Origin: JBBDXA01 sp040902585
GTDB lineage: Bacteria; Planctomycetota; Phycisphaerae; Phycisphaerales; Phycisphaeraceae
Direction: 5' to 3'
Length of the DNA stretch: 48,389 nt
Assembly (NCBI GenBank): GCA_040902585.1
Contig: JBBDXA010000032.1
Span: forward strand, 1-48,389
Below, piece by piece: positions 14,908-23,429 of this stretch (position 1 is the first letter of the stretch; the number at the start of each line of letters is the position of its first letter). The notes under the pieces were generated by a model. It saw only the letters and a list, made by a program, of their open reading frames with translations. It did no database searches and had not been told where the DNA came from. A program made the position numbers and the translations under genes.

Positions 14908-15984
14908 ATGACCGACCACGTGCCCGCTACCACCAGCAAGACCGACAAATCCAAGTTTCTCAGCAAGACGGTTCAGCATATCGACATCACCAAGCACAAC
15001 GTCATCCCGCTGGTTGACGCGATGGGCCACATGGCGTTCCAGGCCCGCAATCTCAGCCGCGCCGCCAGCATCTACGACAAGATGCTCGCCGACCGCGACT
15101 GTGCCGTGGTCCTCTGCCTGGCCGGCTCGCTCATCAGCGCGGGCCTAAAAAAAGTCATCGTCGATCTCGTACAGAACAACATGGTCGACACCATCGTCTC
15201 CACCGGAGCGAACATCGTCGATCAGGACTTCTTCGAAGGCCTGGGTTACAAGCATTACCAGGGCTCACCGTTCGTGAATGACCACGAGCTGCGCGAGCTG
15301 GCGATCGACCGTATCTACGACACCTATATTGATGAGGATGAGCTTCGCATCTGTGATGACACGCTCGGTCGGATTGCGGACAGTCTGCCGCCGGTGCCGC
15401 ACTCGTCGCGCGAGTTCATCCGTGAAATGGGGCGGTATCTGAAGGAACAGGGTCTGGGTGAGGATTCGATCACCCGCACCTGTTTCGAGAAGGAAGTGCC
15501 GATCTTCGTGCCGGCCTTCAGCGATTGCTCCGCGGGCTTCGGTCTGGTGCATCACCAGTGGCATCGCCCGGACAATCATGTCACGCTCGACAGCGCCCGC
15601 GACTTCCGCGAGATCACCCAGATCAAGCTCGTCACCAAGGACACCGGCCTGCTCATGATCGGCGGCGGCGTGCCCAAGAACTTCGCGCAGGACATTGTCG
15701 TCGCCGCGGAAGTCCTCGGCAAAGACGTCTCCATGCACAAGTACGCTGTCCAACTCACCGTCGCTGACGAACGCGACGGCGCACTCTCCGGTTCCACGCT
15801 CAAAGAAGCTTGCTCCTGGGGCAAGGTCGATACGACCTACGAGCAGATGGTCTTCGGCGAAGCAACGGTTAATTTCCCGCTGCTGGCGGGTTATGCGTAT
15901 CACAAAGGCTCGTGGAAGGGCCGGCAGGAGACGCGCTTCAACAAGATGCTGGATCAGGCGCCGGTGGCGGCGGCGGCGAAGTGA
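14908..15984 (+). CDS. Deoxyhypusine synthase-like protein
   Basis: This 358-aa protein belongs to the deoxyhypusine synthase family, which moves the aminobutyl group of spermidine with NAD. The NAD-binding region includes CLAGSLISAGLKK, STGANIVDQD and MIGGGVPKNF. The active-site lysine is in EACSWGK (Lys306), matching the EAVSWGK context of the human enzyme. Bacteria lack eIF5A, the substrate in eukaryotes and archaea, so bacterial members are thought to make homospermidine or other polyamine products. The ATG at 14908 is chosen because AGGAGG lies at 14895-14900; an upstream start at 14845 has no site. It is divergent from the heme operon. Confidence 0.9.
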   Translation: MTDHVPATTSKTDKSKFLSKTVQHIDITKHNVIPLVDAMGHMAFQARNLSRAASIYDKMLADRDCAVVLCLAGSLISAGLKKVIVDLVQNNMVDTIVSTGANIVDQDFFEGLGYKHYQGSPFVNDHELRELAIDRIYDTYIDEDELRICDDTLGRIADSLPPVPHSSREFIREMGRYLKEQGLGEDSITRTCFEKEVPIFVPAFSDCSAGFGLVHHQWHRPDNHVTLDSARDFREITQIKLVTKDTGLLMIGGGVPKNFAQDIVVAAEVLGKDVSMHKYAVQLTVADERDGALSGSTLKEACSWGKVDTTYEQMVFGEATVNFPLLAGYAYHKGSWKGRQETRFNKMLDQAPVAAAAK

Positions 15985-16021
15985 ATGCGTGATCGTTAAT
16001 TAGACCGGATTGGAGGACGGT

Positions 16022-16297
16022 ATGTCTACGGTGCAGAAAACTGCTCGCAATGCGCTTGTTGTGCGCTTTGCCGTTGGCGCATTGTTCGTTGTTGCGGGGG
16101 TGATCGCGTACTACTTGACGCCGGAAACCAGGGAAGAGGTGGCGTCGCCGGCAGGCTACACATTTAGGGTGGAGCGAGTGCTCGTCCGTAAGCCGTATTG
16201 GGCTTGGGGGTGCTACGGCGTTGGTGGCTTGGTCTGGCTGGTTGCACTTGTGAGCTATCGAATGGAAGCGGCGGCATCGAACCTGTCAAGGCGCTGA
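16022..16297 (+). CDS. Small two-helix membrane protein
   Basis: The 91-aa product has no recognised family. Two hydrophobic helices are clear: RFAVGALFVVAGVIAYYL near residues 16-33 and CYGVGGLVWLVALVSY near residues 66-81. The roughly 30-residue loop between them (PETREEVASPAGYTFRVERV) is charged. The ATG at 16022 is preferred because GGAGG lies at 16012-16016. It follows the DHS-like gene by 37 bases and may be cotranscribed, then converges on the large heme-binding gene. Confidence 0.7.
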   Translation: MSTVQKTARNALVVRFAVGALFVVAGVIAYYLTPETREEVASPAGYTFRVERVLVRKPYWAWGCYGVGGLVWLVALVSYRMEAAASNLSRR

Positions 16298-16319
16298 TGA
16301 CAAGCGGATTGGCCGGCCC

Positions 16320-18656
16320 TCAGCGCAGCGAAGCCAAATACGAGATCAGGTCGGCAAGTTCTTCCTTCGACAACAGCTCGCCGTAGTTCTGCGGCATGAT
16401 CGACAGCTTGCTCGCTTCGATCTTGTCGATGTCGGTGAGCTTCACGATCGCCTCCGCATTGTTCGCGTGGCGCAGGTGGATGGCGTCAGCCGACTCGCGG
16501 GAGATGACGCCGGTGACGATGTCGCCGGCCTTGGTGCGGATTTGAAACGGCTCGAACCCGCGGGCGAAGCTGGCGCTGGGGTGGAGGATGGATTCGAGCA
16601 GGTCGCGCTCGCTGCGGATCGCGCCGATCCTGGTGAGATTCAGGCCAACCTCCGCGCCCTTATCGCCCACGCGGTGACAGGCACTGCACGCGGCCTTCTG
16701 TGATTCGAACACTTTCTTGCCGCTTGCGGCTTCGCCCTTGTCTTTCGACTCCACGGCCAGCGCGTCGAGTTTCGCAATCGCCTCCTTCTCCAGCTTCGTA
16801 CCGAACTCCGGCGGCGGAATCTGCGGGCCAGCGCGCGGCTTGTCCTGCGTGAGCGAAAGAGTTCGCCGCATCTGCTCCAGCGCGATGGCCGCGCCGCGGC
16901 GGACGCGTTCGTTGTCGCTCTTGAGGCCTTCGGCGGTGGCTTCGGCGTCGCCAATCTCGATGAGGGCGTAGATGATGGCGTGTTCGACGAGGCGGTCGTT
17001 GTCGGCACGTGCGAGTGCCTTCAGGAGCAGATTGAAGCCAGGCATGTACGCGTCGGGAACGTCGTGCGTGCCAGGTTCTTGTCCCGGTATCAATCCTTTG
17101 CTGATGGGAGAACGGATGGTGTTTTCAATCGTCAGGTCGCGGATTGCCTGTACTGCCCGATGACGAAGAGACAGATCGCTTCCGTTTATGGCCATGTCGG
17201 CGACCCGAAGCAACGCCGGTGCTCTCGTGTCAGGAAGGTGCGGAACACCGGCATGCGCGAAGTTCAGCATCTGCCTTGTCGCCCGGTCCCGTACAGCAAA
17301 TCGCTCATCATTCAGATGCATGATCAGGAGTGTGCCCAAGTCGGCGCGGGCCCAATCCAGTTTGAGCCCCCGCGGATCCTCATACCTCTTCCCACCCGAC
17401 TTCCTGATCCTATAAATCGCCCCCTTCACCCCCGGCTTCTCCACCTGCGACACCGGGCAACCGATCCTGAACCAGCCACCCGTGTCGATCACCAGCAGCG
17501 AGCCGTCGGCATCCTCAAGCACGTCGGTTGGATGAAAGTCGATCGATTCGCTGACAAGAAAGTCTTCGTTCTTCGCGGTCTTGTACGTCGAGCCGCTGCG
17601 CTCGAGCGTGGTGTGCACAATCTTGTGCGTGTTGAACTGCGTGATGAAGAGATGAATCGGAGATTGCGGATTGCGGATCGCGGATTGCGGATTGTCTTCC
17701 GCTTCCTTGGCCCCTGGCCCCTGGCCCTTGGCCCTTCCCTCCAACCCAAAATGCTCGCTGCGATACCGGCACAACCCCGACACCGCGACATGCCCGTAGT
17801 TGTGTACTTCGCCCAGCAGTTCGCCCGTGAAGTAGAACTCGCTCTTAAGCTGATCGATGAAATCCGTGCGCGGGTAGACGCCGCCGTAGACCCAATGCAC
17901 GAGGCAATCCCCGCGCGGCTGGTGGTACATCAGGTTCACCGTGCCGAGCATGTCGCCTTCATCGGTGAAGACAACCTCGACCGGGTTGTCGAACCCGCCG
18001 CCGCAGAAGGAGCGGAAGTCGGAGCCATCGGTCTTGCACGAAAAGATGCGGGCGGCCTTGCCCTTGCTGATGAGCTTGCCGTCTTTGTCGCGCACCTCGT
18101 GGCCGTGCCGCCCTTCGCAGATGTAAAGCCTGCCATCGGGACCGAGGAAGGGGCCGTGAATGTCCGCCGCGTTGCCGGTGTAGCCGAAGTCGCCCACGAG
18201 CTTCTCGCGCCTGTCCGCGACGCCGTCGTTGTCCGTGTCCGTCAGCTTCCACAGCGCGCCGCTGGAGCACGTGTAGACCGAGCCGTCGTGCCAGAGCACG
18301 CCCTGCGGAAAGGTGAGCTTGTCGGCGAAGATGGTGGACTTGTCGAAGACGCCGTCGCCATCCGTATCCTCAATCATGCGGATGAAGTTGGGCAGTTCTT
18401 TCTCCAGGTCGGCCCGCTTGAGGTTGCGGCCCGCGGTCTCGGCGATGAAGAGGCGGCCGCGCTCGTCGAAGCAGGCCATCATCGGATGTTCGACCAGTCC
18501 CGGCGGTGTCGCCGGTTCGACAGTGAAACCTTCGGGCACCTTGATCGCCGCCAGCCCGGTCGCGGCCGGCTTGTCGACCTCAGCCGCCATCGCCGAACCT
18601 GCGAAGAAGAGACTCAGGCAAACCGTCGCCGCTGCGAAAAGGGATCGTCCCATCAT
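16320..18656 (-). CDS. PVC-type heme-binding dehydrogenase (membrane-bound dehydrogenase domain, CxxCH)
   Basis: The 778-aa protein begins with a Sec signal (LFAAATVCLSLFFAGSAMA). It has the PVC membrane-bound dehydrogenase propeller (TVEPATPPGLVEHPMMACFD, DRREKLVGDFGYTGNAADIH, FCGGGFDNPVEVVFTDEGDM). A HEAT-like helical region follows, and a C-terminal cytochrome-c-like domain has heme motif CSACH near residue 655 and a LAYL-type C terminus. It is probably a periplasmic, quinone- or cytochrome-linked oxidase of sugars. Residues 308-333 are a repeat-encoded insert (next feature) placed between HFGLEG and IHLFITQFNTHK, where relatives are continuous. Two adjacent ATG codons leave the start uncertain by one residue. 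Confidence 0.92.
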   Translation of the reverse strand: MMGRSLFAAATVCLSLFFAGSAMAAEVDKPAATGLAAIKVPEGFTVEPATPPGLVEHPMMACFDERGRLFIAETAGRNLKRADLEKELPNFIRMIEDTDGDGVFDKSTIFADKLTFPQGVLWHDGSVYTCSSGALWKLTDTDNDGVADRREKLVGDFGYTGNAADIHGPFLGPDGRLYICEGRHGHEVRDKDGKLISKGKAARIFSCKTDGSDFRSFCGGGFDNPVEVVFTDEGDMLGTVNLMYHQPRGDCLVHWVYGGVYPRTDFIDQLKSEFYFTGELLGEVHNYGHVAVSGLCRYRSEHFGLEGRAKGQGPGAKEAEDNPQSAIRNPQSPIHLFITQFNTHKIVHTTLERSGSTYKTAKNEDFLVSESIDFHPTDVLEDADGSLLVIDTGGWFRIGCPVSQVEKPGVKGAIYRIRKSGGKRYEDPRGLKLDWARADLGTLLIMHLNDERFAVRDRATRQMLNFAHAGVPHLPDTRAPALLRVADMAINGSDLSLRHRAVQAIRDLTIENTIRSPISKGLIPGQEPGTHDVPDAYMPGFNLLLKALARADNDRLVEHAIIYALIEIGDAEATAEGLKSDNERVRRGAAIALEQMRRTLSLTQDKPRAGPQIPPPEFGTKLEKEAIAKLDALAVESKDKGEAASGKKVFESQKAACSACHRVGDKGAEVGLNLTRIGAIRSERDLLESILHPSASFARGFEPFQIRTKAGDIVTGVISRESADAIHLRHANNAEAIVKLTDIDKIEASKLSIMPQNYGELLSKEELADLISYLASLR
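17660..17735 (-). repeat. Compound heptamer repeat inside the PVC heme-binding protein
   Basis: GCGGATT-type units (17664-17694) and CCCTTGG-type units (17706-17735) appear in the same order and orientation as in hemE, separated by a short non-repeated stretch. The frame stays open and encodes AKGQGPGAKEAEDNPQSAIR and a few more residues. Confidence 0.9.
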
Positions 18657-18735
18657 GGCCTGCTCCAGGGTTGCGGAAAAACGCCCGAATCACCGGCTTT
18701 GTCGTTATAATCATAACCGCGATTTGCCGGTTTCA

Positions 18736-18764
18736 TTGGTTACCGAACGGGCGGAGTTTACAAT
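18736..18764 (+). promoter_or_regulatory. Candidate promoter of the coiled-coil gene
   Basis: TTGGTT (18736-18741) and TACAAT (18759-18764) are separated by 17 bases, 84 bases before the ATG at 18848. The -10 box matches consensus at five of six positions and the -35 box at three. Confidence 0.5.
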
Positions 18765-18847
18765 CGTTATATAGCTGGGCGGTCCGTGCTGTTTCCGGAA
18801 GGCGGATCGAGCCGGCTGCCTGTGCAACCCCTTTGCGAGGTCCGATC

Positions 18848-19843
18848 ATGTTTGGAAACAAGACTGGAACATTCACACGCCTGGCGGTCATGGCCGGCCT
18901 GGTCACGATTCTCTCCGTCGCGCCGCTCCAGGCCCAGAAGGACCGCCCGCGCGACTACGAAGCGGAGCGTCGTTACCTCGAAGGCCTTCAGCGCGAGATC
19001 CGCACCATTCAGACCAATATCAAAACGATCGAGAGCAACATCGACGACCGCAAGAAGCAACTGGCCGACGCGCCCAAGACGGTGGACCCCGCGCTCAAGG
19101 AAATGGCTGAGGGCGAGAAGCGGCACGAGAAGGCCAAGGCTGAACTGCCCGACGCTCGCAAGAAGCTCGATGAGGCGACCGCCAAGATCACCGAAGTGAT
19201 GAAGTCGCTCAAGAGCGAATACGACGGCGCGGAGGAACTGGACGCGCAGGAGAAGAAGATCGAAAGTTCCAAGGCCCGGCTGACCGAGGCCCGCGAGAAG
19301 GCGGTCGCTTCGATGAAGGGTGATCCCGAACACAAGCGGCTGACGCAGCACGTCGATCTGGCGCGCATCCGCGTCAAGGTCATCAAAGAGCGCGTCGAAG
19401 ACGGCAAGGCCCCCAGCAGCGATATGGTCGACGCCTCCACCGAACTGCTCCAGGTCGAGACGGAACTCGGCGCGATCGAGTCGGCTGTGCTGGAGAAGAA
19501 TGAAGCCTACAAGAAGGCGGAGAAGGAACTGGACGAAGCGGTGAACACGCTGGACTACCTGCGCATGCGCATGACGGAGAAGCTCAAGAACAACCCGCAG
19601 GTGCAGTCCGCCCAGGAAGGCCACACCGCCGCCAAGGCCGAATTCGCCGCGGCTCAGAAAGAAGTGCAGGATGCCGCCCGCGCCCGGTTCGACGCCGTCG
19701 CCAAAGTGAACAAGCTCAAGGCCCAGATGAATGCGTTTGAATCAGACACGAACCGGCTTATCTCGCAGAAGGGCTTCCTGGAAAATCAACTTCGCTCGAA
19801 GGAGCAGCGTGCCCGCGATTACGAGCGCAGCATCCGGCGCTAA
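18848..19843 (+). CDS. Secreted coiled-coil protein
   Basis: A 331-aa protein of no named family. A Sec signal (LAVMAGLVTILSVAPLQAQ) ends near residue 28. Nearly all of the rest is charged heptad-type coiled coil rich in Lys, Glu, Ala and Asp (for example IRTIQTNIKTIESNIDDRKK and KKAEKELDEAVNTLDYLRMR), with a break near PSSDMVDAS. It should form long periplasmic rods or dimers, and may have a structural or envelope-spacing role. The ATG at 18848 is chosen because the signal peptide starts there; an earlier in-frame start at 18671 would add 59 residues that include promoter sequence. A GAGG lies about ten bases upstream. Confidence 0.8.
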   Translation: MFGNKTGTFTRLAVMAGLVTILSVAPLQAQKDRPRDYEAERRYLEGLQREIRTIQTNIKTIESNIDDRKKQLADAPKTVDPALKEMAEGEKRHEKAKAELPDARKKLDEATAKITEVMKSLKSEYDGAEELDAQEKKIESSKARLTEAREKAVASMKGDPEHKRLTQHVDLARIRVKVIKERVEDGKAPSSDMVDASTELLQVETELGAIESAVLEKNEAYKKAEKELDEAVNTLDYLRMRMTEKLKNNPQVQSAQEGHTAAKAEFAAAQKEVQDAARARFDAVAKVNKLKAQMNAFESDTNRLISQKGFLENQLRSKEQRARDYERSIRR

Positions 19844-19964
19844 GGTTTGCCGCTTGCGGCTTCGCACCGAACCTGCGATCCCATCCAGATTTCAAACTGA
19901 ATCTTCCGCCCTGCGGTAAGCTATCCCCATGCGCGGGTTGAACCCCCGCCAGTGGAGACTTTGC

Positions 19965-21107
19965 ATGTTGTCACCTTTCTCGCTCGTCGTCGTCATCGCC
20001 GTCATCATCAGCACCTGCTCGCTCACCTTCGCGCAGGTGCGCATCACGCCTGCCGCGAGCAAGGGCGGCACGCCGATGAATGAAATATGGAAGGACATGC
20101 CGGCGGAGGTGCGCGAGGGATTGAAGCTGCCGCAGTGGCCGGTGCCCAGTAACTTGAAGGCGTGGGAGAAGGACCGCGTGAAGGTCCGCGCGACGGTGAT
20201 CGGCCTGCTGGGCGACATGCCTGCCCGGCCTGATCCGAAGAAGGTCAAGATCGTCAGCCGGGAGGACAAGGGCGAGTTTTTTCTCGAACGCATCGAGTTT
20301 CACAACGGTGTGGATTCGGTCGTGCCGGGCTACGTCATGATCCCGAAGGACGCGGCCGGCGCGGCGAAGACGAAACGCCCCTGCATCGTCGCCCTGCACG
20401 AACACGGCGGCTCAAAAGATTCCGTCTGCCTCAACGAAAAAGCAATGGATCACATCGGCACGCTGCTGGTGAAACAGGGCTACATCGTGGCCGCGATCGA
20501 TGGTTACTTTCACGGTGAGCGGATCGGGAAGGGACCGGCCGGCACGACGGAAAACAAGGGCGGTCAGGAGATGACGCTGTCGAAGCTGAACCTCTGGATG
20601 GGCCGGTGTCTCTGGGGCATGCAGCTTCGCGATGAACAATGCCTGCTCGATTACCTGGAAACGCGCGGCGACATCGACATGAATCGCCTTGGCGTCACGG
20701 GCATGTCGATGGGCTGCACACGAAGCTGGTGGCTCGCGGCGATCGATGATCGGCCCAAGGGGGTGGTCGGCGTCGCCTGCTTCACGCGCTACAGCGAACT
20801 CATCGCCCGCGGCTCCATGCGCTATCACGGCATCTACTACTTCGTGCCCGGCATGCTCCAGCACTTTGACACCGAAGCGATCCACGCCTTAATCGCCCCG
20901 CGACCGCACCTGGAACTCTCCGGCGATCAGGACCCCGGCGCTCCCGTGGACGGCATCGAAACACTCGAACGCATTCTCGCTGATGTGTACAAGCTGTATG
21001 GCAAGCCGGAGAACTTTCGCAGTGTGCTCTACACGAAGACGGGGCACGAGTATCTGCCGGAGATGCGCAAGGAAATGGTCGAATGGTTCGCCAAGCATCT
21101 GAAGTAG
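19965..21107 (+). CDS. Secreted alpha/beta hydrolase, acetyl-xylan-esterase-like
   Basis: This 380-aa protein has a signal peptide (LVVVIAVIISTCSLTFAQ) and an alpha/beta-hydrolase domain. The oxyanion segment is CIVALHEHGGSKDS. The nucleophile serine is in GVTGMSMGCTRS, the acid aspartate probably in LELSGDQDPG, and the histidine in KTGHEYLP near the C terminus. The order and the motif IVAAIDGYFHGER fit planctomycete dienelactone-hydrolase/acetyl xylan esterase relatives that deacetylate polysaccharides. The ATG at 19965 has GGAG eight bases upstream; the start at 19929 has none. The next gene, ggt, follows after 46 bases. Confidence 0.87.
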   Translation: MLSPFSLVVVIAVIISTCSLTFAQVRITPAASKGGTPMNEIWKDMPAEVREGLKLPQWPVPSNLKAWEKDRVKVRATVIGLLGDMPARPDPKKVKIVSREDKGEFFLERIEFHNGVDSVVPGYVMIPKDAAGAAKTKRPCIVALHEHGGSKDSVCLNEKAMDHIGTLLVKQGYIVAAIDGYFHGERIGKGPAGTTENKGGQEMTLSKLNLWMGRCLWGMQLRDEQCLLDYLETRGDIDMNRLGVTGMSMGCTRSWWLAAIDDRPKGVVGVACFTRYSELIARGSMRYHGIYYFVPGMLQHFDTEAIHALIAPRPHLELSGDQDPGAPVDGIETLERILADVYKLYGKPENFRSVLYTKTGHEYLPEMRKEMVEWFAKHLK

Positions 21108-21153
21108 TCATCTCGCTCGGCGAGATGGAACGGAAGGGAGTGCGCAGCACGAG

Positions 21154-23046
21154 ATGACACCAACACGAACCATCCAACATTGCAGGATCCTCCTGCGTCT
21201 TATTTTAGGTGTAGCGATCCTGTCGTCACTTGCCGGCTGTCACACCGCGCCGCCGATGAAGGCGATCGGCTATGGCGCAGCCGTGCATCCGCGCGGGGCG
21301 ATCGCCTGTGTGCATCCGCTTGCCGCGCAGGCGGCGATCGATGCGTACGAGAAGGGCGGCAACGCGGTGGATGCTGCTGTCGCCGCGGCCCTGACGCTGG
21401 GCGTAGTGGATGGCTTCAACAGCGGCATCGGCGGCGGATGTTTCATCCTCATCCGCACGAAGGACGGCGAGGTCTACGCGATCGACGGCCGCGAAATGGC
21501 ACCGACCGCCGCGACGCGAGACATGTACATTCGTGATGGCAAGGGTGACACTTCGCTGAGTCAGACCGGGGCGCTGGCGAGTGGTATTCCCGGCTCCGTC
21601 GCGGCCTACGAGAAAGCCCTTGTTCTCGCCGGCAAACGCGAGCTGCGCGATCACCTGCTGCCCGCTGCGGAGATCGCCCAACGCGGGTTCCACATCGACG
21701 CCAATTACGCTTCGCGCCTCCGCGGCGCGGCCGGTGCTCTGGCGAAGTTTGAAGGCTCGCGCGCCGTGCTGCTGGATACCGCAGGCAAGCCCTGGCCCAA
21801 GGGCCACGTGCTTATGCAGCCGGATCTGGCGAAGACGTATCGCGCGATTGCGGAGAACGGCATCGTTCATTTCTACGGCGGGCCTTTCGCGCAGTCGGTC
21901 GAGCGATGGATGAAGAACAACGGCGGCATCGTCACGGCGAACGATTTTTCGAACTATCACGTCAAGCTGCGCGAGCCGATCGTGACGACCTATCGCGGGC
22001 ACACGATCATCGGCTTCCCGCCGCCGAGTTCAGGCGGCGTGCATGTGGCGCAGATCCTGAACATCCTTGATTGTCGGCCCGACATGAACTCGAGCCTACC
22101 GTTTGCAGTTACGTCGATGGCGAGAGGCTTGAGTCTTCGGACGACTCGACTTCACCTGATCGCTGAGGCGATGAAGCTCGCCTTCGCGGATCGTGCTTAC
22201 TGGCTGGGCGATCCGGATTTCGCGAAGGTGCCGCGCGGGTTGATTGCGGTGGAGTACGCGCGGGAACTGGCGGAGCGCATTGACGCTGAGCGCGCCAGTG
22301 AAGTGAAGAAGCATGGCATGCCGCCCGGCGCGGACCGTGATTTCTTCGAGTTGTTGCGGGTAGGCGCGAAACCAAGCCCGATGGCGAGTCCGCGAGCCGT
22401 CGGGGTATCGGCGTTCGTGCGGCCTACATACCCCGACGACTCGGCGGACCTCGCCATCGGGCTTGGGGGAATCAGAGAGAACAAACACACCACCCACATT
22501 TCCGCTGCCGACATCGAAGGCAACTTCGTCGCCATCACCGCCACCGTCAACACCAGCTTCGGTTCCAAGGTGATCATCCCCGGCACCGGCGTGGTGATGA
22601 ACAACCAGATGGATGACTTTGCGATTCAGCCTGATGTGCCCAACGCCTTCGGCCTGATCGGCGGAGATGCGAATGCCGTCGCCCCCGGCAAGCGCCCGCT
22701 GTCGAGCATGAGTCCGACGATCGTCTCGAAGGACGGCAAGCCGGTGCTCACGCTCGGCGCGGCTGGTGGGCCTCGCATCATCACAGCCGTGCTGTGTACG
22801 CTGGTGCATCGGCTGGACTTGAAGATGTCGATTGAGGAAGCCGTCGCCGCGACGCGCGTGCATCACCAGTGGCGGCCCGATGAACTGCGCATCGAGAAGG
22901 GCGTTGAACCGGCGATCATCGAACGACTGAAAACCATGGGCCACAAGGTGCAGATCACCGGCGGCATGGCGATCCTCCAGGCCATCGGGATCGACGAGAA
23001 CGGTGCCTGGACCGCGGTGTCGGACAACCGGTTGCCGGATGAATAG
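21154..23046 (+). CDS. ggt: Gamma-glutamyltransferase, lipoprotein
   Basis: The 630-aa enzyme cleaves the gamma-glutamyl bond of glutathione and similar peptides outside the cytoplasm. A lipoprotein signal ends in LAGC, so it is anchored to a membrane. Family landmarks include GGNAVDAAVAAALTLGVVDG, IGGGCFI, GREMAPTAATRDMY and LGAAGGPRIITAV. The protein is made as one chain and cleaves itself at the threonine of the TTHIS motif (Thr446), which becomes the nucleophile. Residues 407-438, eight residues before this site, are encoded by a 95-bp palindromic repeat. A second region, about residues 310-335, also reads unlike other family members. Gene length is above the usual 560-590 residues, as expected from the inserts. 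Confidence 0.92.
   Translation: MTPTRTIQHCRILLRLILGVAILSSLAGCHTAPPMKAIGYGAAVHPRGAIACVHPLAAQAAIDAYEKGGNAVDAAVAAALTLGVVDGFNSGIGGGCFILIRTKDGEVYAIDGREMAPTAATRDMYIRDGKGDTSLSQTGALASGIPGSVAAYEKALVLAGKRELRDHLLPAAEIAQRGFHIDANYASRLRGAAGALAKFEGSRAVLLDTAGKPWPKGHVLMQPDLAKTYRAIAENGIVHFYGGPFAQSVERWMKNNGGIVTANDFSNYHVKLREPIVTTYRGHTIIGFPPPSSGGVHVAQILNILDCRPDMNSSLPFAVTSMARGLSLRTTRLHLIAEAMKLAFADRAYWLGDPDFAKVPRGLIAVEYARELAERIDAERASEVKKHGMPPGADRDFFELLRVGAKPSPMASPRAVGVSAFVRPTYPDDSADLAIGLGGIRENKHTTHISAADIEGNFVAITATVNTSFGSKVIIPGTGVVMNNQMDDFAIQPDVPNAFGLIGGDANAVAPGKRPLSSMSPTIVSKDGKPVLTLGAAGGPRIITAVLCTLVHRLDLKMSIEEAVAATRVHHQWRPDELRIEKGVEPAIIERLKTMGHKVQITGGMAILQAIGIDENGAWTAVSDNRLPDE
22372..22466 (+). repeat. Palindromic element within ggt, CCAAGCCCGATGGC outer arms
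   Basis: Inverted arms CCAAGCCCGATGGC (22372-22385) and GCCATCGGGCTTGG (22453-22466) enclose GAGTCCGCGA, a second stem GTCGGGGTA/TACCCCGAC and a short loop. The whole element is in frame in ggt. Its first 40 bases are identical to 44672-44711, and the arms match the element at 35284-35377. Confidence 0.9.
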
Positions 23047-23067
23047 TAGGACTATCCTGCTGGTTCG

Positions 23068-23084
23068 TTGATCGATATGATCAA
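23068..23084 (+). promoter_or_regulatory. Candidate operator of the antitoxin gene
   Basis: TTGATC-GATAT-GATCAA is a palindrome 20 bases before the antitoxin start. Antitoxins commonly repress their own operon from such sites; that role here is inference. Confidence 0.4.
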
Positions 23085-23104
23085 GTGTACTGTGGAGTTT
23101 ACTC

Positions 23105-23335
23105 ATGACCTTTCAACGCGTTGAAGAACTTGCGATGAAGTTGACCGATGCTGAACGCGAGCGGCTTGCTGCTCATCTCCTGGCGAGCATTGGAAACGCG
23201 GCCGACAGTCCCAGCTCGCAGGAGTGGATTGATGAGGCTGAACAGCGGCTGGATGAGCTTCTTGAAGGCCGGGTCAAAGCCATAGATGGCAACGCGTTCT
23301 TCGACATCGTGGAGCGCGATCTCGGATGGAAGTGA
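23105..23335 (+). CDS. Putative addiction-module antitoxin (TIGR02574-like)
   Basis: The 76-aa protein matches the putative addiction module component family. It begins VEELAMKLTDAERERLAAHL, continues with LLASI, and ends with WIDEAEQRLDELLEGRVKAIDG, the conserved C-terminal part that binds the toxin. GGAG lies 8 bases upstream of the ATG. The family normally sits just upstream of a RelE/ParE-type toxin whose start overlaps the antitoxin stop. Here the overlapping start exists but the toxin is broken (23326-23373), so this is an orphan antitoxin. It may still act on other toxins, or be decaying. Confidence 0.85.
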   Translation: MTFQRVEELAMKLTDAERERLAAHLLASIGNAADSPSSQEWIDEAEQRLDELLEGRVKAIDGNAFFDIVERDLGWK

Positions 23336-23373
23336 AATACCATCCGGCATTTCGCGGCGAAGTTGTGGACTGA
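23326..23373 (+). pseudogene. Remnant of a RelE/ParE-type toxin, 15 codons
   Basis: An ATG overlaps the antitoxin stop by ten bases, as in intact modules, and starts MEVKYHPAFRGEVVD before a TGA. That is the usual beginning of a ParE/RelE toxin of this family, which normally runs to about 95 residues. No continuation is visible in any frame before the aminotransferase start at 23430, so the rest has been deleted. Confidence 0.7.
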
Positions 23374-23429
23374 CATTCCCTGAAGTCGGCTGGCCCCTAT
23401 CGTCCTGCTTCATCGAAGAGGAATGTCAC

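Noticed and set aside
14616..14966. N-terminal extension of HemD-HemE by 117 residues
   Set aside because: It reads through the palindromic element and the promoter; a good ribosome site stands before 14615, where the HemD domain begins.
16980..18710. Open plus-strand frame of 576 codons opposite the PVC heme-binding gene
   Set aside because: It is the complement-frame shadow of a well-supported gene and has no domain, signal or ribosome site. The heptamer repeats also stay open on this strand, which lengthens it.
18671..18847. N-terminal extension of the coiled-coil protein
   Set aside because: It would cover the candidate promoter and place the signal peptide in the middle of the protein.
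22115..22132. Possible decayed copy of the CCAAGCCCGATGGC element in ggt (CGATGGCGAGAGGCTTGA)
   Set aside because: The stretch is short and only part of the arm and box match; the unusual protein region there may have other causes.
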